Below are positions 1-5,075 of a stretch of DNA of 10,687 nt, piece by piece. A program made the position numbers and the translations under genes. How positions within the stretch are numbered: the first letter of the stretch is position 1; every line of letters begins with the position of its first letter. Origin of the DNA: a bacterium (lineage in GTDB: Bacteria > Atribacterota > JS1 > SB-45 > 34-128); assembly GCA_018903015.1 (NCBI GenBank), contig JAHIPR010000134.1, positions 1 through 10,687 of the forward strand, given 5' to 3'. Under the pieces are notes generated by a model. It had not been told where the DNA came from. It did not search any database and saw only the letters and a list, made by a program, of their open reading frames with translations.

Positions 1-656
1 AATTCTTTTTTCCAATTTATATGGGCTTCTCTCAGGGCAACAAGGTAACCTTTTTCTCTTTCCTGATTAGTTTTGGTCCCTTCTATTCCGGCTAAATACA
101 TTATCTTCTTGTGCCCCATTGTTAGTAAATATTTAACTGCAGAATATGCCCCACCGAAATTATTTACCTTAACGATGGGAGTTGTCATTCCATTTATTTC
201 TCTATCAATAAGCACTATGTTCATCTTTTTAAGCAGGGACAGTTCTTCTTTAGAAAACCCCTCCTCCCGATAACCAGCTGCCGTCAAAATTACTCCATCT
301 ACCCGCCGGGAATATAAAAGCTTTAAATAACGACCTTCCTTTTCCTGGCTATCATCTGAATTCACCACCAATACGCTGTATCCATGTTTTTCACAAACAT
401 CCTGAACCCCTCTTACCAAATTAGAAAAAAATATATTGGTTATATCCGGTATTATTAAACCTATATAGTTTGTCCTTCTCCTGGGCATGCTTGCTGCCAT
501 CATATTAGGAATATAAGTCAATTCTTTTACGGCATTCATAACTTTCTGGCGAGTGTCTTCTGCCACTATTTCGGGAGTATTCATTACTCTTGATATTGTT
601 GAAGGAGAAACTCCTGCTATTTTTGCCACATCATAAATAGTACTCTTTTTCTTCAT
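1..656 (-). CDS. LacI/RbsR-family transcriptional repressor, 3' end cut by window edge
   Basis: The frame is open from an ATG at 656 to the left edge (218 codons), so the C-terminus is missing. Residues about 6-25 (IYDVAKIAGVSPSTISRVMN) are the classic LacI-type helix-turn-helix. A hinge follows (YIPNMMAASMPRRRTNYIG, 48-66) and then the periplasmic-binding-protein-like effector domain (GLIIPDITNIFFSNLVRGV, DGVILTAAG, KKIMYLAG). The family binds a palindromic operator as a dimer and releases it, or binds it more tightly, on meeting a sugar or nucleoside ligand; the ligand here cannot be read. The hinge has Met57 where most members have the minor-groove-inserting Leu. A GGAAG Shine-Dalgarno lies about 10 nt upstream. 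The gene follows a ribokinase relic that has a matching operator, so it is probably a sugar-catabolism regulator that controls its own operon. The family assignment is firm. Confidence 0.93.
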   Translation of the reverse strand, partial: MKKKSTIYDVAKIAGVSPSTISRVMNTPEIVAEDTRQKVMNAVKELTYIPNMMAASMPRRRTNYIGLIIPDITNIFFSNLVRGVQDVCEKHGYSVLVVNSDDSQEKEGRYLKLLYSRRVDGVILTAAGYREEGFSKEELSLLKKMNIVLIDREINGMTTPIVKVNNFGGAYSAVKYLLTMGHKKIMYLAGIEGTKTNQEREKGYLVALREAHINWKKE

Positions 657-677
657 TCCAATTTCTTCCAATCGATC

Positions 678-1244
678 TCAGATTTGTTCGGGAAAGATAT
701 CGCTGCCCCTAAATCCCCAAATATCGTTATTGCCTGCTTCTCTTACCGGGGCAGGATCCATAACTGTCTTTAGACCGTACTTTTTGGCAAATTTTAGGGC
801 TAACAGAATTGATTTTAAGGGGACTTCAAATTGGGTTAAAAGCCAGGAGGCATCATCAAAGAATTTCTCATGCTGGACAATAAAATCTTCGTCAACTTCT
901 CCATTAGCTCCGGGATAGATTACGATAGAATTCTGACCCTGGGCATTGACCCAGATAGAGGCAGAACCGGTAGAACTTTTCTGTCTTTTAGAAATTCCGG
1001 TAATATCTACTCCGCTTTCTTGCAGTGAGGAAAGGGCAAAATCACTGAGAATATCTTTACCTACTTTGCCTAACATCAAGGTAGGAACATCCAATTTAGC
1101 CAGGGCGATAGCCTGATTGGCGCCCTTACCTCCTTGGAAGATACCGAAATCATTGCTGATGAGAGTTTCACCGGGTTGAGGGTAGCGAGAGATAAAGGAG
1201 ACGAAATCTATATTGATACTTCCTAATACCAGCACTTTTTTCAT
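678..1244 (-). pseudogene. rbsK: Truncated, frameshifted ribokinase (PfkB family) relic
   Basis: The 188-aa product matches the N-terminal 60% of ribokinase, which is normally about 300 aa and phosphorylates D-ribose with ATP. Visible family features are LGSINIDFV at the N-terminus, the PGETL and FQGGKGANQA substrate-site motifs (residues 24-46), VGKDILSDF, the IVIYPGAN strand (108-115) and MDPAPVR (161-167). The C-terminal half, with the nucleotide site and the catalytic GAGD aspartate, is absent. The open frame ends in an unlikely tail (FRGSDIFPEQI) at a TGA. From about 718 another minus frame reads FPNKSEIDWKKLE before its own stop at 655-653. FPNKSE resembles the family's conserved PN-x-(S/T)-E motif, so a one-base frameshift near 714-720 is likely, plus deletion of about 110 residues. 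That second stop overlaps the regulator's start as ATGA. The ATG at 1244 has a good AGGAGA ribosome binding site. The protein is almost certainly not an active kinase. Confidence 0.85.
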
Positions 1245-1259
1245 AATTTCTCCTGTTTA

Positions 1260-1273
1260 TGAAAGCGCTTTCT
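1260..1273 (-). promoter_or_regulatory. LacI-family palindromic operator
   Basis: GAAAGCGCTTTC (1261-1272) is a perfect 12-bp palindrome with the central CG typical of LacI/GalR/CcpA-type operators. With flanks it is TGAAAGCGCTTTCT, one base from the general consensus TGNAANCGNTTNCA. It lies between the predicted transcription start (about 1279) and the ribokinase ribosome binding site, where a bound repressor would block transcription. The likely binder is the LacI-family protein encoded two genes down; a CcpA-like global regulator is an alternative. Confidence 0.82.
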
Positions 1274-1285
1274 GATATCGATTTC

Positions 1286-1314
1286 ATAATAACATTAATT
1301 CTCTGTCCTGTAAA
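1286..1314 (-). promoter_or_regulatory. Sigma-70-type promoter of the rbsK relic-lacI unit
   Basis: On the minus strand, TTTACA (1314-1309, five of six matches to TTGACA) is separated by exactly 17 bp from TATTAT (1291-1286, five of six matches to TATAAT). Transcription should start near 1279, just before the LacI-type operator at 1260-1273. No other candidate this good lies close to the start at 1244. Confidence 0.75.
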
Positions 1315-1472
1315 GAAACATTTTTATAAAAATGGATTGCCGAGTAAAAAAATTCCTTTTTTATAAATTTTTTTTATATGGAATAATCATGTCTAAAATT
1401 GTTTTTTTTGGGGAATAATATAAGCAGAGAGAAAAGAAATTTGAAAAGAGAATAAATAATTACTAAAAAGTT

Positions 1473-1539
1473 GATAAAGGCAAACTATTCAAAAGGATAG
1501 GACGCAAACAACTAATACTAATGCTAAAAAGCCTTAATC
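1473..1539 (+). promoter_or_regulatory. GEMM-I (cyclic-di-GMP-I) riboswitch-like element, 3' half divergent
   Basis: The plus strand reads GGCAAAC (1479-1485), then a hairpin with stem CTATTC (1485-1490) and GGATAG (1495-1500) around an AAAA loop, then GACGCAAA (1501-1508). These match in order the J1/2 strand, P2 hairpin and J2/3 strand of the GEMM-I cyclic-di-GMP aptamer, whose usual core is GGCAAAC-stem-GAAA loop-GGACGCAAAGC. The second hairpin (P3 with the tetraloop receptor) is not recognisable. After GACGCAAA comes an unstructured CTAAT-rich stretch, then GCCTTAATC (1531-1539). That can pair with GATAAAGGC (1473-1481) as a basal stem, eight pairs with one A-A mismatch. The same strand is the left arm of the terminator hairpin at 1533-1569, as expected of a riboswitch expression platform. 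No plus-strand gene follows. The element is a degenerate relic, a P3-less variant or an orphan regulator; binding of c-di-GMP is not shown. Confidence 0.55.
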
Positions 1540-1578
1540 TTGAACACATTACCCAGTTTTTAGATTAAGACTTTTTTT
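1526..1578 (-). terminator. Intrinsic terminator, probably bidirectional, at the end of arsM
   Basis: CTTAATCT (1533-1540) pairs perfectly with AGATTAAG (1562-1569). The stem continues past one C-A mismatch through G1531-C1571 into A-run/T-run pairs. The plus strand ends in seven T and the minus strand in five T, so the hairpin can stop transcripts from either side. It begins about 14 bp beyond the arsM stop codon. The 21-nt loop is long for a terminator. Its left arm overlaps the basal stem of the GEMM-like motif, so on the plus strand it may be the switchable terminator of that element. Confidence 0.7.
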
Positions 1579-1591
1579 ATTTTTAAGAACC

Positions 1592-2428
1592 TCAGAGAGC
1601 GGGCTTGTAAGCAGAAATCTTAATGCTTGCCACTTTAATATCTGTTCCTCTAACAACCCGCCTGATATCCTTGCTTATTTCCGGGGTTGATTTAATAAAT
1701 GACTCCAACTCATCCCATTGGTATGTTTTGCGCTCAGAAACTTTTACTTTTTCAAGTCCTGCTTTACGCAACCCAGAAAGATATTCCTTTTCGCTGATCA
1801 CTCCAGAAATACAGGCACTGTATAAGTTTTTATTTTCTCTCAACCATTCTGGAATGTTCTCACCCACCATATCTGAAACTACCATGCGGCCTCCTGGTTT
1901 TAGTACACGACTAATCTCAAAAAACACCTTCTCTTTCTCCGGAGAAAGATTAATAACACAGTTAGAGATTACCCAGTCAACCGAAGATGATTTAACAGGA
2001 AGATCCTCGATTAATCCTTTACGCACCTCAACATTCTTGACTCCTGCAGCCTTGATATTCTCCTCCGCTTTGCTAATCATCTCTTCGGTCATATCCACAC
2101 CGATGACCTGCCCTGAGGGTCCCACCTTACGGGCAGCAATCAAAAGATCAAGGCCGGCACCCGGTCCCAGATCAAGCACAACATCACCTTCCCTGACTTC
2201 ACTGTAGGCTAATGGATTTCCACAACCAAAAGTTGTAATATTAGAATCAGTAAGAAAATTATTAAGTTCTTCTTCGCTATAGCCAATATCTTTTGCTTTA
2301 GCACAACAATCTGTTTCTTCAAAACTACCACAACAACTTAGGTTTTTCTGGGATATTGCTTCGGCATAAGTTTTTTTTACTTCCTCTCTAACCTTTTTTG
2401 CATCAATTTTCTTTTCTTTAGAATTCAT
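1592..2428 (-). CDS. arsM: Arsenite S-adenosylmethionine methyltransferase ArsM
   Basis: The 278-aa cytosolic class I methyltransferase converts arsenite, as a thiol conjugate, into methylated arsenicals using S-adenosylmethionine. Motif I, LDLGPGAGLDLL (85-96), and the acidic end of strand 2 (VIGVDMTEEM, 108-117) form the SAM site. The arsenic-binding cysteines expected of ArsM are in place: Cys69 in TTFGCGNPL, Cys157 in ISNCVINL and Cys206 in YSACISGVI. They correspond to the three catalytic cysteines of characterised algal and bacterial ArsM. An N-terminal double pair, Cys32-Cys33 and Cys41-Cys42, supplies the additional As-binding thiols common in bacterial forms. The ATG at 2428 has an AGGAG site about 8 nt upstream. 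The gene sits 163 bp downstream of an MFS transporter and ends at a hairpin terminator. No arsR, arsB or acr3 lies in the window, so arsM appears solitary or has its own control in the leader. Confidence 0.93.
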   Translation of the reverse strand: MNSKEKKIDAKKVREEVKKTYAEAISQKNLSCCGSFEETDCCAKAKDIGYSEEELNNFLTDSNITTFGCGNPLAYSEVREGDVVLDLGPGAGLDLLIAARKVGPSGQVIGVDMTEEMISKAEENIKAAGVKNVEVRKGLIEDLPVKSSSVDWVISNCVINLSPEKEKVFFEISRVLKPGGRMVVSDMVGENIPEWLRENKNLYSACISGVISEKEYLSGLRKAGLEKVKVSERKTYQWDELESFIKSTPEISKDIRRVVRGTDIKVASIKISAYKPAL

Positions 2429-2473
2429 GAAATATTCTCCTCTTGCTTAATTTTTCTGATTTTTTTCTTTTAT

Positions 2474-2494
2474 ATAGAGATGGAGGTTCTCTAT
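2474..2494. repeat. Inverted repeat in the arsM leader
   Basis: ATAGAGA (2474-2480) and TCTCTAT (2488-2494) form a perfect 7-bp inverted repeat with a 7-nt loop, about 45-65 bp before the arsM start. It is directly next to a possible -10 (TATAAA on the minus strand, 2500-2495) that has no good -35. It could be an operator half-site pair or a 5'-UTR hairpin. It lacks an adjoining T-run, so it is not a terminator. Confidence 0.4.
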
Positions 2495-2511
2495 TTTATA
2501 TTACTATCAGT

Positions 2512-2523
2512 AGAGGCTCCTCT
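2512..2523. repeat. Short palindrome upstream of arsM
   Basis: AGAGGCTCCTCT is a 5-bp inverted repeat (AGAGG/CCTCT) around two bases. It overlaps the place where a -35 would lie for the TATAAA at 2500-2495. This position would suit a regulator site for arsM, but no known operator consensus is matched. Confidence 0.35.
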
Positions 2524-2542
2524 GGCAGATAAAAAATTACAC

Positions 2543-2559
2543 AAGGAATTATTTTCCTT
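2543..2559 (-). terminator. Weak hairpin after the MFS gene
   Basis: AAGGAA (2543-2548) and TTCCTT (2554-2559) form a 6-bp stem with a 5-nt loop, about 33 bp downstream of the MFS stop codon. Read on the minus strand, the stem is followed after six bases by a run of six T (2537-2532). This is a weak terminator candidate that would separate the MFS transcript from arsM; it may instead be an operator. Confidence 0.35.
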
Positions 2560-2591
2560 ATGATAGCTAAATAAACATTGTGCTGAATACT

Positions 2592-3785
2592 CTATGTCGA
2601 AAGGTTGAGTTTCACTTTATAAGCTTTATCGTGTTTACTCTCTAAAAAATGAAGTATCAGGAATAGAATGAAACTAACAAACAGAGGAATGGCGGCTAAG
2701 CGATAAGCCCAAACTAAATTGCTTTGATCTGCAATCCATCCGTAGAGAGTAGGGGCAATTGTGGCAGAAAACCCCTCAACAAAAAGACTTATCCCAAAAA
2801 TTTTACTCTGATGGATAACTGGACAAATAAAAGTTAGCCAGGTACTTTGAGAGGGAAAAAATATTCCTTCTACAATACCTAATGTTCCAATAAGTAAGAC
2901 AATGGATAAGGGTTGGGCAATGAAAGTGATACCAAGGACCAAGAAAGTAGTGATAATGGTGGCTGACAATACCAAGATAAGTGGATGGTTTTTATCTATA
3001 ATTCTACTGGAAATGAGGCTGCCTATTAACGTCCCCATAAAAATTATACTGACAATCCAGGCAGAAACCTCGGGTTTTAAACCGAGATAATCTGTAGCGT
3101 AAATAGGAAGAAACGAAAGAATAGCCCATAATCCCAGGCTTCGAATACCCATGCTAATAAAAAATAAATTTATATACCCTGGCTTGGTTTTCTTCTCTGC
3201 TTCTGTTTTAAGATTTTTTTTATCCTTTTTTGATTTTAGATATGCGTAACCCAAAAAATAACCGGGCAAAGAGAGCAGCAAGCAGGTTATTTTCCATCCC
3301 CATATTTGAACCAAAAACCCAAACAATAGACTTGCAACGATTATTCCTGCTGTTCCCGCAGCTGAAAATAGACTTAAATAACGTCCTCTCTGGTTTGCTT
3401 TAGAATTTTCTCTCACAATGGCAGTTGCTAAGGGGTGGAAAGTTGAAACACCGATAGCTAATAAAAACAAAAAAGTAACAATAGTGTGGATATTATTTAA
3501 CCAGATTAAACCTCCTAAAAAAATAGAAGAGCAGACAAAGCCACAGGCTATAATCACTTTCTTCTCATATTTATCTCCAAAATATCCGAATACTAAGGAA
3601 AAGATAGACCTTAAAGCAACGTGAATAGTTAAGATTAGTCCTGATTGAACATAGCTGAGGCTAAATTCTTCTCTAAAAAGAGGCAAGAGAAAAGGTATAA
3701 TAAAAAAATACATATCATTATAGGAATGGCCTAATGCATTTAGTTTCAATTTTGATTTTATTTCTTTTCTATCTTTATCAGACAT
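2592..3785 (-). CDS. MFS transporter, fosmidomycin-resistance (Fsr)-like
   Basis: The 397-aa protein has about twelve hydrophobic membrane segments in two blocks of six. A charged cytoplasmic loop (about residues 184-203, rich in Lys) separates them. The loop after TM2 carries a motif-A-like GYFGDKYEKK (67-76). The N-terminal HSYNDMYFFIIPFLLPLF (20-37) and the FHPLATA motif (116-122) in TM4 are typical of the Fsr branch, proton-driven exporters of fosmidomycin and other small molecules. The true substrate cannot be read. The ATG at 3785 has only a distant GAGG about 11-14 nt upstream, so initiation may be weak. The start lies 25 bp from the strong hairpin at 3811-3840, leaving no room for a promoter between them. 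Expression must come from readthrough past the hairpin or from a promoter inside the upstream gene. Its proximity to arsM hints at metalloid export, but nothing in the protein proves it. Confidence 0.88.
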   Translation of the reverse strand: MSDKDRKEIKSKLKLNALGHSYNDMYFFIIPFLLPLFREEFSLSYVQSGLILTIHVALRSIFSLVFGYFGDKYEKKVIIACGFVCSSIFLGGLIWLNNIHTIVTFLFLLAIGVSTFHPLATAIVRENSKANQRGRYLSLFSAAGTAGIIVASLLFGFLVQIWGWKITCLLLSLPGYFLGYAYLKSKKDKKNLKTEAEKKTKPGYINLFFISMGIRSLGLWAILSFLPIYATDYLGLKPEVSAWIVSIIFMGTLIGSLISSRIIDKNHPLILVLSATIITTFLVLGITFIAQPLSIVLLIGTLGIVEGIFFPSQSTWLTFICPVIHQSKIFGISLFVEGFSATIAPTLYGWIADQSNLVWAYRLAAIPLFVSFILFLILHFLESKHDKAYKVKLNLST

Positions 3786-3810
3786 TTTCTTCTACTACCT
3801 CAAATTAAAA

Positions 3811-3840
3811 CCTACCAGGGGACGGTTGTCCCCTGGTAGG
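3811..3840 (-). terminator. REP-like perfect hairpin acting as a terminator after malY
   Basis: CCTACCAGGGGAC (3811-3823) and GTCCCCTGGTAGG (3828-3840) form a perfect 13-bp stem closed by GGTT. On the minus strand the stem starts 3 bp after the malY stop and is followed by TTTTAATTT, a good intrinsic terminator. The inner core CAGGGGACGGTT...GTCCCCTG is the kind of palindrome found as REP sequences near REP-associated tyrosine transposases. Two related copies occur at 5039-5066 and 7845-7871. Confidence 0.75.
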
Positions 3841-3843
3841 TTT

Positions 3844-5019
3844 CTACATACTATTAACTGCTCTTTCTATTCTCTTTAAACCTTCCTCAAGAAAAGAACG
3901 GGGACAGGCAATATTGATTCTCATAAAGCCCTTTCCTTCAGTACCGAACCAATATCCATCATCAAGGGCTACTCTGGCTTTTTTAATCATAAAATTATTT
4001 AAATCTTTGGTATTTAATCCTAATTGCCGGCAATCCAGCCAGATTAAATAAGTTCCTTCCGGTTTTATAACTTTTATTTTTGGAATTCTTTCTCTAAAAT
4101 ATTTCACCAAAAATTCTAAATTTTCATTTAGGTAAGGCAATAATTGTTCAAGCCATTCTTCTCCGTATCTATAGGCAGCTTCTAAAGCTACCAGTCCAAA
4201 AACATTATTTTCATCAAGGGCTAAACTATCTAAGATATTTTTATAGATTTTATAATATTTTTTATTAGGAATAATGATAGTAGAAGTCTGAAGTCCTGCT
4301 AAATTAAAAGTTTTGCTCGGTGCAGTGCAGGTAATTGAATTATGAGCAAACGCCGGTGAAATTGTAGCATAAGGTGTATGTTTATGCCCTTCAAATAAAA
4401 TATCAGCATGGATTTCATCAGAAACAACGATAATATTATGTTTTAAACAAATTTCTCCCAGTATAATAAGCTCTTCTTTCTGCCATACCCTCCCCACCGG
4501 ATTATGCGGACTGCATAATATTAATAACTTTACTCTGGGGTCATCAACCTTTCTTTCTAAATCCTCCCAATCCATAAAATATTTTTTATTACTAAGTTTT
4601 AGGGGATTATTCACTACATGGCAGCCATTATTTTCTATTACTCGAAAAAAGGGATAATAAACCGGCGGTTGAACAATAACCTTATCACCGGCTTGAGTAA
4701 ATGCTCTGATAATAAAACTTAAGGCAGGAACGACTCCCGGACTAAAAGCCAGCCAATCTTTTTTTACTTTCCAATGATGTCTTCTCTCCATCCAGTCAAT
4801 TATTGCCTGGTAATAGGAATCCGGCCTCGAGGTATAGCCATAAATGCCGTGTTCGGCGGCTTTTTTTATAGCTTCAATTACCGGTTTCGGTGACCTAAAC
4901 TCCATGTCGGCAACCCACATAGGGAGCGCATCTTTGGTTCCAAAAGTAGTTTTTAGTCCATCCCACTTTACGGAATAATAATTAGTGCGGTCAATAACCT
5001 CATCAAAGTTATACTTCAT
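3844..5019 (-). CDS. MalY/PatB-type PLP-dependent cystathionine beta-lyase/aminotransferase
   Basis: The 391-aa fold-type I PLP enzyme belongs to the MalY/PatB C-S lyase subfamily, which cleaves cystathionine or cysteine-like thioethers to thiol, pyruvate and ammonia. The N-terminal signature DRTNYYSVKWD (10-20) and ALPMWVADMEFRSP (31-44) are diagnostic. Active-site features in order are GIYGYTSRP (58-66), CSPHNPVGRVW (169-179), VVSDEIHADI (198-207, whose Asp contacts the PLP pyridine nitrogen) and APSKTFNLAGLQTS (233-246), with Lys236 as the Schiff-base lysine. The C-terminal FMRINIACPR provides the carboxylate-binding Arg. A TTG at 5034 would add five residues, but the ATG at 5019 has a perfect AGGAGG at 5031-5026 that would lie inside the longer form, so I choose 5019. 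REP-like hairpins bracket the gene, 19 bp before its start and 3 bp after its stop. Aminotransferase activity on other substrates is possible. Confidence 0.92.
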   Translation of the reverse strand: MKYNFDEVIDRTNYYSVKWDGLKTTFGTKDALPMWVADMEFRSPKPVIEAIKKAAEHGIYGYTSRPDSYYQAIIDWMERRHHWKVKKDWLAFSPGVVPALSFIIRAFTQAGDKVIVQPPVYYPFFRVIENNGCHVVNNPLKLSNKKYFMDWEDLERKVDDPRVKLLILCSPHNPVGRVWQKEELIILGEICLKHNIIVVSDEIHADILFEGHKHTPYATISPAFAHNSITCTAPSKTFNLAGLQTSTIIIPNKKYYKIYKNILDSLALDENNVFGLVALEAAYRYGEEWLEQLLPYLNENLEFLVKYFRERIPKIKVIKPEGTYLIWLDCRQLGLNTKDLNNFMIKKARVALDDGYWFGTEGKGFMRINIACPRSFLEEGLKRIERAVNSM

Positions 5020-5025
5020 CACATT

Positions 5026-5031
5026 CCTCCT
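5026..5031 (-). promoter_or_regulatory. Consensus ribosome binding site deciding the malY start
   Basis: The minus strand reads AGGAGG, then six bases, then ATG at 5019-5017. This spacing fits that ATG and excludes the upstream in-frame TTG at 5034, which has no comparable site. Confidence 0.85.
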
Positions 5032-5038
5032 CAAGAGT

Positions 5039-5066
5039 TGTCAAGGGGACAAAGGTCCCCTTGACA
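5039..5066. repeat. REP-like perfect hairpin between copA and malY
   Basis: TGTCAAGGGGAC (5039-5050) and GTCCCCTTGACA (5055-5066) form a perfect 12-bp stem with loop AAAG. It shares the GGGGAC...GTCCCC core with the hairpin at 3811-3840. The outer pairs differ but are compensated on both arms. No T-run follows on either strand, so it is not a canonical terminator; it may stabilise the 3' end of the copA message or simply be a scattered REP copy. It occupies nearly all of the 56-bp gap. Confidence 0.7.
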
Positions 5067-5075
5067 TTGCCTGCC

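Larger units (their letters stand above)
1245..1591. other. Intergenic region between arsM and the rbsK-lacI unit
   Basis: This gap of about 350 bp has no convincing protein gene. From left to right it holds the ribosome binding site, operator and promoter of the ribokinase relic (1245-1314), then a very AT-rich stretch with long A and T runs (about 1320-1440). After that come a plus-strand GEMM-I-like RNA motif (1473-1539) and an overlapping terminator hairpin (1526-1578) that also serves arsM. I could not find a strong plus-strand promoter for the RNA motif. TATAAG at 1419-1424 is a possible -10 without a good -35, and TTGAAA at 1441-1446 is a possible -35 without a good -10. Confidence 0.7.

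Noticed and set aside
73..273. Plus-strand open frame of 66 codons near the left edge
   Set aside because: It is antisense to the effector domain of the LacI-family gene, whose conserved motifs run through the whole stretch.
678..680. In-frame TGA between the ribokinase relic and the regulator, as a recoded or selenocysteine codon giving a fusion protein
   Set aside because: The two reading frames are indeed in register (seven codons apart), but there is no clear SECIS-like hairpin after the TGA and ribokinases are not selenoproteins. The regulator has its own ATG with a Shine-Dalgarno, and other genes here use TGA as a normal stop.
1334..1344. GGATTGCCGAG resembles the 3' end of a GEMM-I aptamer (GGUUGCCGA)
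   Set aside because: It lies about 140 bp upstream of the GGCAAAC core on the same strand, in the wrong order, and nothing before it looks like an aptamer 5' half. Probably chance.
1376..1424. Plus-strand promoter for the riboswitch-like element at TATAAG (1419-1424)
   Set aside because: The -10 candidate has no acceptable -35 at 16-18 bp; the stretch is so AT-rich that such hexamers are expected by chance.
1623..2207. Long plus-strand open frame (194 codons) antisense to arsM
   Set aside because: It is a shadow of a well-supported gene, shows no family resemblance, and has no convincing start context.
5020..5034. TTG at 5034 as the malY start
   Set aside because: The perfect AGGAGG would then lie inside the coding region, while it is ideally spaced for the ATG at 5019, where family homology begins.
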